In this document: positions 1 to 6,294 of the stretch, piece by piece
How positions within the stretch are numbered: the first letter of the stretch is position 1
Layout: every line of letters starts with the position of its first letter
Source of the DNA: an uncultured Eubacteriales bacterium
GTDB lineage: Bacteria; Bacillota; Clostridia; Oscillospirales; CAG-272
Reading direction: 5' to 3'
Assembly: GCA_900546315.1 (NCBI GenBank)
Contig: URCP01000117.1
Location: forward strand, 1 to 8,018
DNA length: 8,018 nucleotides
The notes under the pieces: generated by a model
Told to the model about the DNA's origin: nothing
Databases searched by the model: none
What the model saw: the letters and a program-made list of their open reading frames with translations, nothing else
Program-made: the position numbers and the translations under genes

Positions 1-2
1 CC

Positions 3-77
3 ATCACCCTCGGCGGAAAGACCGCTCATATCGGCGGAATCTGCAAGGGCTCGGGCATGATCAGCCCGAATATGGCG
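3..77 (+). pseudogene. argJ: argJ fragment (glutamate N-acetyltransferase / ornithine acetyltransferase), internal piece only
   Basis: Reading plus-strand frame 3 from the window edge gives a match to the conserved ArgJ core: GGK, then IGGICKGSGMISPNMA, ending at 77. The ArgJ family has KGSGMIxPNMATML followed by the catalytic Thr of the self-cleavage site some way downstream. Here the match stops right after PNMA; the following FAKIRSTF does not continue the family (expected TML and a FxTTDA stretch). In the arginine pathway ArgJ transfers acetyl from N-acetylornithine to glutamate and is a cytoplasmic enzyme made as a self-cleaving precursor. Only about 25 codons are visible; the rest would lie left of the window. 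The break coincides exactly with the end of the homology of the opposite-strand binding-protein gene, so this is one side of a rearrangement or assembly junction. Identification of the motif is firm; whether the join is real is not. Confidence 0.75.
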
Positions 78-373
78 TTCGCGAAGATCAGGTCGACGTT
101 CGCTGAGACGAAATTACCGACAATAACGCCGCACGTGGGCGAGTCGCCTGCGGCGTTCTGCTCGTCGAACTTGACGTCGGAGCCGAGCTTTTCGGTGAGA
201 GCCGCCTTGAAGCCCTCGGTCGCGGCGTCGAGCGCCGGGTGCTGAACGAGCTGGCAGATGCCGACCGTGTACTTAGCGACAGATGAGCCGCAGGAAGCGA
301 GCCCGACCGACATGACGGTCATGGCGGCGGCGAGAGCCGCTGTCAAAGCCTTTTTTATAAGTCTTGTTTTCAT
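26..373 (-). pseudogene. Truncated ABC transporter substrate-binding lipoprotein (TrpX-like, PF04392 type), fused to antisense argJ sequence
   Basis: The N-terminus is a lipoprotein signal: basic MKTRLIKK, a hydrophobic stretch, then lipobox LASC with the lipidated Cys at residue 28. From residue 35 it matches the ABC_sub_bind family (TrpX-like): YTVGICQLVQHPALDAA, then DEQNAAGD and NVDLIFANA at about 92-100. The family normally runs to about 320 residues and continues with a TPALQA-like segment. Here residue 101 onward (IFGLIMPEPLQIPPI, stop at 26) is simply the reverse complement of argJ, so only about a third of the protein is present. The intact protein would sit on the outer face of the membrane and deliver an amino acid to a permease and ATPase. 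The start ATG (371-373) has a good AAGGAGA at 382-388. It is transcribed through the T-box leader, so the natural ligand is probably the amino acid the T-box senses. As it stands the product could not fold as a binding protein. An assembly chimera is an equally good explanation. Confidence 0.8.
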
Positions 374-420
374 GATGATTATCTCCTTTTTCCTTTAATT
401 ATTCCCGATATTAAGTATTA

Positions 421-464
421 TAAAACAAAAATACCGTCCAGAGCGCGCGTAGCGCAAAGGACGG
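421..464 (-). terminator. T-box leader intrinsic terminator
   Basis: On the minus strand CCGTCC (459-464) pairs with GGACGG (434-439) and is followed by TATTTTTGTTTT (421-432). The loop contains a second GC-rich pairing (GCGC/GCGC). The 5' arm overlaps the bases that would pair with the T-box (ACGGC with GCCGT across 461-476), which is the expected mutually exclusive terminator/antiterminator switch. Confidence 0.85.
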
Positions 465-733
465 CGTCGCTGCCGTGTTACCACCTTTATTCAGGGAAAA
501 CTCACATCTTCCCTCTCCATGACCGACGAGTAAAGGCTGTTCCGGCAAAAGTCCCCGGATTTCGCACCCCTTATCGGACCGCAGAATAACGGCTGCCGCC
601 GGCGCACCTTTTCAGTGAGCAGCTCACGGACTGTATTCACCAGAATCCCCGCTGCCGCCTTACACCAACCGGCGGTTCTCTTTGAGTCGGAAATACGGGC
701 TACTTGTTCCCGGTCATCGCTTTTTTGCTTTAC
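421..733 (-). promoter_or_regulatory. T-box riboswitch leader, specifier best read as UAC (tyrosine)
   Basis: On the minus strand the leader has the T-box parts in order. Stem I has AGUA (701-704) on its 5' side facing GAA (636-638) on its 3' side, the pair that forms the specifier-loop S-turn. The apical part (655-675) has CCGCC, then GGUUGGUGUAA, then GGCGG. The three bases after GAA are UAC (633-635) followed by A, giving a Tyr specifier in the usual GAA-NNN-A arrangement. CGGG/UCCG and CCCG/CGGG pairings can be drawn below and above this loop. A GUGAG/CUCAC hairpin and a GGGAA/UUCCC stem follow, then the T-box proper GGTGGTAACACGG (473-485) and an intrinsic terminator. Known mechanism: uncharged cognate tRNA pairs with the specifier and, through its NCCA end, with the T-box bulge, favouring the antiterminator. 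Here that would switch on the amino-acid-binding protein gene when Tyr runs short. A UGG (Trp) lies five bases upstream of UAC (640-642) but lacks the preceding GAA. The class is firm; the amino acid is less so. Confidence 0.88.
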
Positions 734-739
734 AACACT

Positions 740-768
740 ATTATAAACCTTTTTCGCGCGTTTGTCAA
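740..768 (-). promoter_or_regulatory. Sigma-A promoter for the T-box leader and binding-protein gene
   Basis: On the minus strand TTGACA (763-768), a 17-bp spacer and TATAAT (740-745) give a perfect consensus promoter. Transcription would start near 733, immediately before Stem I of the T-box. Such a strong promoter fits a gene whose control is by attenuation rather than by initiation. Confidence 0.88.
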
Positions 769-809
769 TAGAAATCGTTTGTGCAGGTTTTACAAAATAT
801 TATGGCAAA

Positions 810-823
810 AATCGGCGCCGATT
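810..823. repeat. 14-bp perfect palindrome AATCGGCGCCGATT
   Basis: The sequence is its own reverse complement across all 14 bases. It lies in the roughly 210-bp gap (769-978) between the divergent promoters, where no gene with a ribosome binding site or family match was seen. It could be a binding site for a dimeric regulator, or chance. No family assignment is possible. Confidence 0.4.
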
Positions 824-853
824 CTGCTGTACTCTTCTCTGCTGCGCCGTGGA

Positions 854-879
854 TGCAAGTTTGCGGTTCCAAACTTGCA
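854..879. repeat. Inverted repeat, 10-bp arms (TGCAAGTTTG / CAAACTTGCA), 6-bp loop
   Basis: The arms at 854-863 and 870-879 are perfectly complementary around CGGTTC. There is no T-run after the hairpin on either strand, so it does not look like a terminator. It lies about 100 bp upstream of the aminotransferase promoter and 86 bp from the T-box promoter. A dyad operator is the simplest reading, with no regulator gene in the window to pair it with. Confidence 0.5.
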
Positions 880-978
880 AAAACAGTCTGAACGTGTACA
901 ATCGCGGGCGGTATGTAAGCCTTCCCGTTGTTCGTAACGCTGAAGTTGCGCGAATTTCGATTTTCTCTGTTATTCCTC

Positions 979-1007
979 TTGCATTTTCGAGGGAAATATA
1001 GTATAAT
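979..1007 (+). promoter_or_regulatory. Probable sigma-A promoter for the aminotransferase gene
   Basis: TATAAT at 1002-1007 is consensus. With a 17-bp spacer the -35 is TTGCAT (979-984), which keeps only the TTG of the consensus. It would give an untranslated leader of about 80 bases. It is weaker than the other promoters in the window, which could mean it depends on an activator binding upstream. Confidence 0.6.
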
Positions 1008-1095
1008 ATAGTACAGAACGAGGCGATAAATGCAAGACGCGGTTTGCAGGATTGCATTCACTTCAGTTAAGCAAATTACGGGGGATTAAAGGAAT

Positions 1096-2376
1096 ATGGA
1101 ATACAGATCTCTTACAAAGGAGCAGCTCGAAAACGAAAAGGCGGAGCTCGCCGTCGAATACAACCACATAGCGTCGAAGGGTCTGAAGCTCGATATGTCG
1201 CGCGGAAAGCCGAACAAGGAGCAGCTCGACCTGACCGAGGGAATGCTCAGTGTCATCTCCTGCGACGACGACTGCAAGTCTGAGAGCGGAACCGACTGCC
1301 GCAACTACGGCGTGCTCGACGGCATTCCGGAGGCGAAGAAGCTGTTTTCCGACCTGCTCGGCATCCCGACGAAGAACATTCTCGTCGCGGGCAACTCGAG
1401 CCTGAACCTTATGTACGACACGGTCGCGCGCGCGATGCTTTACGGCGTCGTCGGCAGTGAGAAGCCGTGGATAAGATACGACAAGGTGAAGTTCCTGTGT
1501 CCCTGCCCCGGCTATGACCGGCACTTCCAGATAACCGAGTCGCTCGGCGTGGAGCTGATTCCCGTCCCGATGACGAAGACCGGACCGGATATGGATGTCA
1601 TTGAGAAGCTCGTGAAGGATGACGACACGGTTAAGGGCGTCTGGTGCGTGCCGAAGTACTCGAACCCTGAGGGAATCACCTATTCCGACGAGACTGTCTG
1701 CCGTTTCGCGGCTCTGAAGCCGGCGGCGAAGGATTTCCGCATATTCTGGGACAACGCGTACGCCGTGCACGATCTCTATCCGGACGGCGACAAGCTGCTC
1801 GACATATTTGAGGAGGCGAAGAAGTACGGCAACGAGAACATGGTGTTCTATTTCGCGTCGACCTCGAAGATCACTTTCCCGGGCTCCGGCGTCGCGATCA
1901 TGGCGGCGAGCGAGGAGAACCTGAAGCAGATAAAGTCGATCATGACCATCCAGACGATCGGCTACGACAAGATAAACATGATGCGCCACGTGAAGTATTT
2001 CGGCGACGCGGAGGGCATACGCAAGCACATGAAGCTGCACGCGTCGATAATCCGCCCGAAGTTCGAGATAGTGCTGAACGCTTTCGACGAGAACCTTTCC
2101 GGTCTCGGCATCGCCGACTGGACAAAGCCGAAGGGCGGATATTTCATCAGTCTGAATGTCCTTCCGGGCACCGCGAAGAGGGTTTACGAGCTCTGTAAGA
2201 CTGCGGGTCTGACCCTGACGACCGTCGGAGCGACCTTCCCCTACGGCATAGACCCGAACGACACGAACCTGCGTATCGCTCCGACCTTCCCGACGAACGA
2301 AGATCTGAAGACGGCTTGCTCTGTTCTCTGCCTCTGCGTGAAGCTCGCGGCGGTCGAGAAGCTGCTTGCCGAATAA
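1096..2376 (+). CDS. Class Ic aspartate/aromatic-type PLP aminotransferase (Asp_aminotransf family, PF12897)
   Basis: The 426-residue product has the full fold-type I aminotransferase set: MSRGKPNKEQLDL near residue 34, phosphate-binding GNSS (99-102), SNPEG with N190, DNAY with D219 (pyridine nitrogen) and Y222, the Schiff-base lysine K258 in STSKITFPGSG, and R393 in NLRIAPTFP for the substrate carboxylate. MSRGKP and the SSLNLMYD segment are typical of the subgroup often mis-called MocR-like; it lacks a winged-helix N-terminus, so it is a free-standing enzyme. Characterised members of this subgroup are aspartate aminotransferases (aspartate + 2-oxoglutarate to oxaloacetate + glutamate), cytoplasmic homodimers. 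The length is normal and no motif is missing. The start ATG follows AAAGGA (1088-1093) at a rather short distance, with GGGG further up; the MEYRSLTKEQL start fits the family. It diverges from the T-box-controlled gene, which hints at amino-acid supply, possibly aromatic transamination. Exact substrate is open. Confidence 0.87.
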   Translation: MEYRSLTKEQLENEKAELAVEYNHIASKGLKLDMSRGKPNKEQLDLTEGMLSVISCDDDCKSESGTDCRNYGVLDGIPEAKKLFSDLLGIPTKNILVAGNSSLNLMYDTVARAMLYGVVGSEKPWIRYDKVKFLCPCPGYDRHFQITESLGVELIPVPMTKTGPDMDVIEKLVKDDDTVKGVWCVPKYSNPEGITYSDETVCRFAALKPAAKDFRIFWDNAYAVHDLYPDGDKLLDIFEEAKKYGNENMVFYFASTSKITFPGSGVAIMAASEENLKQIKSIMTIQTIGYDKINMMRHVKYFGDAEGIRKHMKLHASIIRPKFEIVLNAFDENLSGLGIADWTKPKGGYFISLNVLPGTAKRVYELCKTAGLTLTTVGATFPYGIDPNDTNLRIAPTFPTNEDLKTACSVLCLCVKLAAVEKLLAE

Positions 2377-2390
2377 GTTTCATACAATCA

Positions 2391-2416
2391 GCCCCTCCGC
2401 GCCGCGGAGGGGCTTT
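2391..2416 (+). terminator. Intrinsic terminator after the aminotransferase gene
   Basis: GCCCCTCCGC (2391-2400) and GCGGAGGGGC (2404-2413) form a perfect 10-bp stem with a 3-base loop, starting 14 bases after the stop codon. The T-tail is short (TTT, then GCGTCATTT). It also lies just past the stop of the opposite-strand hydrolase remnant (2424), so it may serve both strands. Confidence 0.75.
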
Positions 2417-2423
2417 GCGTCAT

Positions 2424-2823
2424 TTATTTCCCGATGTCCTTTTCATGCGCCGCCGAGACTTCATCGACGAATCGTTCCGGCTGTTCCCCGGCAAGCCCGC
2501 CGTGTCCGGGCTCCGGGAATATTTTCACGTCGAATTTATATCCTTTCTTTCGCAGCCCGTCAAGCCCGGAGGACAGCTTTTTGTCGACGTTTCCCTTTAT
2601 CCCGTACCAGAGGTGCGCGTGGGTTTTCTCAGACAGCGTCCAGTCGGTCTTCCTGCCGATGAGGTAGTAGTCCTGATTTTTCCGGCTTTTCCACGACGAG
2701 TATCACGTGGTATTTCTCCCCGAGGAGCTTTGCCGTCGGTTCGACGCCCCTGTATGAGGTTCCGCCGCCGTGAAGGATGACCGCAATTTCGCCGTGTTCT
2801 TTTCCGTATTCGAAGTATTTCAT
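2424..2823 (-). pseudogene. Alpha/beta-hydrolase gene with the middle deleted and a frameshift
   Basis: The start is intact: ATG at 2821-2823 with GGAGA at 2825-2829. The first 44 or so codons read MKYFEYGKEHGEIAVILHGGG (HGGG oxyanion-hole motif), then LLGEKYHVILVV, a typical alpha/beta-hydrolase N-terminus. After about 2690 this frame loses the match and stops at 2629. The next frame picks up the C-terminus: DYYLIGRKTDW, THAHLWYGIKG, KKGYKFDVKIFPEPGHGG (catalytic His context), GEQPERFVDEV, ending at TAA 2424-2426. The family is usually about 230-250 residues. Here about 130 codons remain, and the GxSxG nucleophile elbow and the catalytic acid region are absent. So an out-of-frame internal deletion of about 100 codons or more has removed the active site. 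The substrate of the intact enzyme cannot be told. The clean homology on both sides suggests recent loss, or an assembly collapse. A promoter and ribosome binding site are still present. Confidence 0.82.
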
Positions 2824-2845
2824 GTCTCCTCACCTTTCCGTATCA

Positions 2846-2874
2846 ATTATAGCATATATTACGGACACTTTCCG
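2846..2874 (-). promoter_or_regulatory. Possible extended -10 promoter of the broken hydrolase gene
   Basis: On the minus strand TATAAT (2846-2851) is preceded by TGC, an extended -10 arrangement. At 17-bp spacing the -35 would be CGGAAA (2869-2874), a poor match. It lies about 22 bp upstream of the start codon. Confidence 0.45.
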
Positions 2875-2926
2875 CTCCGAAAGGGCGGCGGCGTGAAAAT
2901 TCCGGTTCCCGGCGGAATTTTTATGG

Positions 2927-2955
2927 TTGACTAACAGAGATTTTTGTGATATAAT
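2927..2955 (+). promoter_or_regulatory. Sigma-A promoter of the GH110-like gene
   Basis: TTGACT (2927-2932), a 17-bp spacer and TATAAT (2950-2955), with TGA directly before the -10 (extended -10). The start codon is 40 bases downstream of the -10. No operator-like dyad or cre-like site was recognised next to it. Confidence 0.85.
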
Positions 2956-2994
2956 TGATTATAGATACGAATCCCGTGAAAAAGGAGAAACAAC

Positions 2995-4764
2995 GTGAAA
3001 AAGATATACATGAAGGAGCACGGCGTCCATCCCGGAAAGGACGTCACGCTCATCCTGTCGGAGGTCTTCGGCAAGTACCCGGAGGACACAGAGTTCGTCT
3101 TCGAGCCGGGCGACTACCATCTCTCGCCGAAGATATTCTGCGACTACCGCCTGTCCAACACCGATCTCATCCCGGAGCGCCGTCTCGGAATGCTCCTGAA
3201 GGACATGAAAAACGTCCGCCTGACCGGAAACGGCTCCCGCCTGCTCTGCGACGGGAAGGTTATCGCGATAACGATAGATCACTCGGAGGACGTGACGATC
3301 GACGGCTTCACTATCGACTGCGAAAAGCCGCTCGTCGCCGAGGGAGTGGTTGTCGGTCGCGGCACCGGTATCGTTGACCTGTCGATAGACGGAAAGCTCT
3401 ATCCGCACAAGGTCGAGGACGGAAAGCTCTTCTTCGATATCGGAAACGGCGAGTGGTCGGAGCTGAAGCCGATAAGCCAGATACTCTTCGACTCCGCAAC
3501 AAAGCGTGTCCGCCGCGGCACCGACGACAGGTTCCGCCTCGCGTTCACCGACGACCTCGGGAACGGCGTCTACAGATTCGCAGTCGAGAGCATGAGAGAC
3601 ACGGACTTCGTGAAGACCGGACTGATCCCGGACGGCGGGATCTTCGTCCTCAGACACAACGAGCGCGACCACTCGGGAATATTCGTCGAGAAATCGAAGC
3701 GCGTCGATCTCCGTAACATCAACGTCTACAGTTGCGGCGGTCTCGGAGTGCTCGCGCAGTTCACAGAGGATCTGACCTGTCACGCCGTGAATTTCCTGCC
3801 GAACGCGAGAGCCGGACGGCTTGTCGCCAGCGGACGGGACGACGGCATGCACGTGACGAACTGCTCGGGAACCGTGACAATCGAGGAGTGCTCTTTCCTC
3901 GGTCTGATGGACGACCCGATAAATGTCCATTCCTGCTGCTGTACAGGCGTCGAGTGGGTGAACGACTATACGCTGCGCTGCCGCTATATGCACCCGCAGG
4001 CGTGCGCGTTCCACTACTGGGCGGAAAAGGGGGACGAGATCGCGTTCATCGAGAGACGCCATATGTCGCGCGTCTTCGCGGACATAAAATTCACCGTGAA
4101 GCTCTATACGCTCGAGGGACGGGACACATTCCTGCTGGTCTTCGACGAGCCGGTGAGCGAGGAGATCCGGTCGATGAACCCGGAGGATATCGCGGTCGAC
4201 AACCTGACGCACACGGCGGCGTTCGTCTGCCGTCATAACCGTTTCGGGAGCTGCCGGGCGCGCGGAGTGCTCGTCTCGGTGCCGAAGCCGGTTAAGATTT
4301 ATGAGAACTATTTTGAGTCGTCCGGTTCGGCGATACTTGTCGCGGGGGATTCGAATTACTGGTTCGAGTCGGGCTGCTGCAAGGATGTAGAGATTTACGG
4401 GAACGTCTTCACCGACGCGTGCCTGTCGTCGATGTATCAGTTCTGCGACGGCGTGATAAGCGTGTCGCCGGTGGTTCCGGAGCCGCTTGCCGGGCTTCCG
4501 TATCACGGGAAGATAAACGTTCATGACAACGTGTTCGACACTCCCGGCACGCCGGTGCTGTCCGCGTTTTCGGCGCGCGAGGTGATTTTCCGGAACAACC
4601 GGATTTTCGCGAGCCCGTCGGCAAAGAAGTGGCACCCCGGAGAGAATCTGGTGCGTCTCGACCACGTGGAGAGCGCGGTTATCGAGGACAACCTGAAGGT
4701 CGGGGAGTTTGAGATCTCCGGAATGTCGGTCACTGACTGCGGAGAGGTTAAGGGCGATATCTGA
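2995..4764 (+). CDS. GH110-family alpha-1,3-galactosidase-like right-handed beta-helix protein, no signal peptide
   Basis: The product is 589 residues from a GTG start; GTG is chosen because AAAGGAG (2981-2987) lies 7 bases upstream, whereas the next ATG (3010) has no such site. Segments follow the GH110 pattern in order: LSNTDLIPERRLGMLLKDM (SNHD-like), NVRLTGNGSRLLCDG, VTIDGFTIDCEKP, then CGGLGVLAQFTEDLTC, RDDGMHVTNCSGTVTIEECS, GLMDDPINVH, RYMHPQ, RARGVLVSVPKPVKIYENYF, SGSAILVAGDSNYWFESGCC and SVSPVVPEP. Three aspartates, D283, D306 and D307, keep the spacing expected for the inverting three-Asp centre of this fold. Known GH110 enzymes release terminal alpha-1,3-linked galactose (blood group B, linear alpha-Gal; one acts on lambda-carrageenan oligosaccharides). 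Many are secreted. This one begins MKKIYMKEHGVHPGKDV with no hydrophobic segment, so it should be cytoplasmic and act on imported oligosaccharides. No sugar transporter or other glycosidase lies beside it. Family call firm; substrate inferred. Confidence 0.85.
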   Translation: MKKIYMKEHGVHPGKDVTLILSEVFGKYPEDTEFVFEPGDYHLSPKIFCDYRLSNTDLIPERRLGMLLKDMKNVRLTGNGSRLLCDGKVIAITIDHSEDVTIDGFTIDCEKPLVAEGVVVGRGTGIVDLSIDGKLYPHKVEDGKLFFDIGNGEWSELKPISQILFDSATKRVRRGTDDRFRLAFTDDLGNGVYRFAVESMRDTDFVKTGLIPDGGIFVLRHNERDHSGIFVEKSKRVDLRNINVYSCGGLGVLAQFTEDLTCHAVNFLPNARAGRLVASGRDDGMHVTNCSGTVTIEECSFLGLMDDPINVHSCCCTGVEWVNDYTLRCRYMHPQACAFHYWAEKGDEIAFIERRHMSRVFADIKFTVKLYTLEGRDTFLLVFDEPVSEEIRSMNPEDIAVDNLTHTAAFVCRHNRFGSCRARGVLVSVPKPVKIYENYFESSGSAILVAGDSNYWFESGCCKDVEIYGNVFTDACLSSMYQFCDGVISVSPVVPEPLAGLPYHGKINVHDNVFDTPGTPVLSAFSAREVIFRNNRIFASPSAKKWHPGENLVRLDHVESAVIEDNLKVGEFEISGMSVTDCGEVKGDI

Positions 4765-4782
4765 TCGTTAACAACCGGTCCA

Positions 4783-4811
4783 TTGACTTTTTCAGGTGTT
4801 TGTGGTATAAT
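4783..4811 (+). promoter_or_regulatory. Sigma-A promoter of purB
   Basis: TTGACT (4783-4788), a 17-bp spacer and TATAAT (4806-4811), with TGG directly before the -10. It starts only 18 bases after the GH110-like stop codon. No terminator hairpin was seen in between, so readthrough from the upstream gene may add to purB expression. No PurR-box-like sequence was recognised. Confidence 0.85.
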
Positions 4812-4844
4812 GGTGTAAGATTGAAAATCAGGAAGAGGTTTCAA

Positions 4845-6278
4845 ATGAAAGATTTCTACGACAAATACGAATCCCCGTTCTCAACCCGCTACGCGAGCGA
4901 CGAGATGCAGTACCTGTTCTCGCAGAACATGAAGTTCCGCACGTTCAGAAAGCTCTGGATTGCCCTCGCGAGAGCCGAGAAGAAGGCGGGTCTCGACATA
5001 ACCGACGAGCAGATAGCGGAGCTCGAGGCGCACCGTGACGACATCAACTATGACGCCGCCGAGGCGTACGAGAAGAAGCTCCGCCACGACGTTATGGCGC
5101 ACGTCCACGCGTACGGCGACCAGTGCCCGAAGGCGAAGCCGATAATTCATCTCGGCGCGACTTCCTGCTACGTTGGCGACAACACCGACATGATAATCAT
5201 GCGCGAGGGGCTGAAGCTCGTCCGCTCGAAGCTCCTGACCGTCATGAAAAACCTGCGCGATTTCGCCCTCGAGTACAAGGGAATGCCGGCGCTCGGATAC
5301 ACTCATCTCCAGCCGGCGCAGCTGACTACGGTCGGCAAGCGCGCGACGCTCTGGCTGTATGAGCTGACGCTTGACCTTGAGGATCTTGATTATGTCGCGT
5401 CTTCGCTGAAGCTGCTCGGCTCGAAGGGCACGACCGGAACCCAGGCGTCCTTCCTCGAGCTGTTCGACGGGGACGAGGAGAAGATAAAGCAGGTCGAGGC
5501 GGATATCGCCGCCGAAATGGGCTTTAAGGAGTGTGTTCCGGTGTCGGGTCAGACCTACACGAGAAAGTTCGACACACGCGTTCTGAATGTCCTCGCGGGG
5601 ATCGCGTCGAGCGCGTACAAGTTCGCGAACGATATGCGCCTTTTACAGTCGTTCAAGGAGATGGAGGAGCCGTTTGAGAAGAATCAGATCGGATCGTCCG
5701 CAATGCCGTACAAGCGCAACCCGATGCGCTGCGAGCGTATCTGCGCCCTCGCGAGATATGTCATTTCCGACACCATCAACCCGGAGATAACGTCGTCGAC
5801 GCAGTGGTTCGAGCGCACGCTTGACGATTCGGCGAACAAGCGTATTTCGATGGCGGAGGGCTTCCTCGGCGTCGATTCGATACTGAATATCTTCATAAAC
5901 GTGACGAAGGGACTTGTCGTCTACCCGAAGATGGTGGAGCGCAGGATAATGAACGAGCTCCCGTTCATCGCGAGCGAGAACATCCTGATGGACGCCGTCA
6001 AGAAGGGCGGAGACAGACAGGAGCTGCACGAGCTGATCCGCGAGCACTCGATAGCCGCCGGAAAGCGCGTGAAGGAAGAGGGTCTCGACAACGACCTGAT
6101 CGAGCGGATAGCGTCCGACTCCCGTTTCGGTCTGAGCCGCGACGAAATCGTGACGAACCTCGACCCGAAGAACTACACGGGCAGGAGCGAGCGCCAGGTC
6201 GAGGAGTTCATCCGCGACGTGGTTGACCCGATGCTCGCGACGGGCGAGGCGGCGGACGAGGTTGAGCTGACCGTCTGA
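4845..6278 (+). CDS. purB: Adenylosuccinate lyase
   Basis: The 477-residue product belongs to the fumarase/aspartase superfamily. It makes two fumarate-releasing cleavages in purine synthesis: SAICAR to AICAR, and adenylosuccinate to AMP; the family forms cytoplasmic homotetramers. Visible motifs: RHDVMAHVHAYG (H86, H88), GATSCYVGDNTD, GYTHLQPAQ with H154 (the conserved catalytic/phosphate-site His), and the flexible signature loop GSSAMPYKRNP with S284/S285 and K290. The last motif is the PurB form of the superfamily signature and separates it from argininosuccinate lyase and fumarase. Length matches the longer clostridial/animal-like PurB group rather than the shorter Bacillus form. The reading frame is open back to 4800, but that would start inside the promoter -10; ATG 4845 follows GGAAGAGG (4831-4838) at good spacing and gives the family's MKDFYDKYESPF start. 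It stands alone, away from other pur genes. Confidence 0.96.
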   Translation: MKDFYDKYESPFSTRYASDEMQYLFSQNMKFRTFRKLWIALARAEKKAGLDITDEQIAELEAHRDDINYDAAEAYEKKLRHDVMAHVHAYGDQCPKAKPIIHLGATSCYVGDNTDMIIMREGLKLVRSKLLTVMKNLRDFALEYKGMPALGYTHLQPAQLTTVGKRATLWLYELTLDLEDLDYVASSLKLLGSKGTTGTQASFLELFDGDEEKIKQVEADIAAEMGFKECVPVSGQTYTRKFDTRVLNVLAGIASSAYKFANDMRLLQSFKEMEEPFEKNQIGSSAMPYKRNPMRCERICALARYVISDTINPEITSSTQWFERTLDDSANKRISMAEGFLGVDSILNIFINVTKGLVVYPKMVERRIMNELPFIASENILMDAVKKGGDRQELHELIREHSIAAGKRVKEEGLDNDLIERIASDSRFGLSRDEIVTNLDPKNYTGRSERQVEEFIRDVVDPMLATGEAADEVELTV

Positions 6279-6294
6279 GCGAAAATTATATGAT

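Noticed and set aside
640..642. UGG as a tryptophan specifier in the T-box
   Set aside because: It is not preceded by GAA and does not sit opposite AGUA in the expected way; UAC at 633-635 does. Kept only as an alternative.
704..1061. Several short overlapping frames on both strands in the divergent intergenic region
   Set aside because: None has an RBS or recognisable protein; the region is accounted for by promoters, the T-box start and dyads.
1063..2040. 325-codon open frame on the minus strand under the aminotransferase gene
   Set aside because: Low-complexity Arg/Leu/Val composition and no plausible start signal; it mirrors a strongly conserved aminotransferase.
2316..2780. 154-codon plus-strand frame across the end of the aminotransferase gene and the hydrolase remnant
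   Set aside because: It runs through the terminator hairpin, has no RBS, and opposes the recognisable hydrolase segments on the minus strand.
2959..4665. 568-codon open frame on the minus strand, antisense to the GH110-like gene
   Set aside because: It has no ribosome binding site or family resemblance and an Arg/Val/His-rich composition typical of antisense of GC-rich genes. The plus-strand frame has a promoter, RBS and clear homology.
4800..4844. Upstream start adding 15 residues to PurB
   Set aside because: This start overlaps the promoter -10 and would lie before the transcription start. ATG 4845 has a proper RBS.
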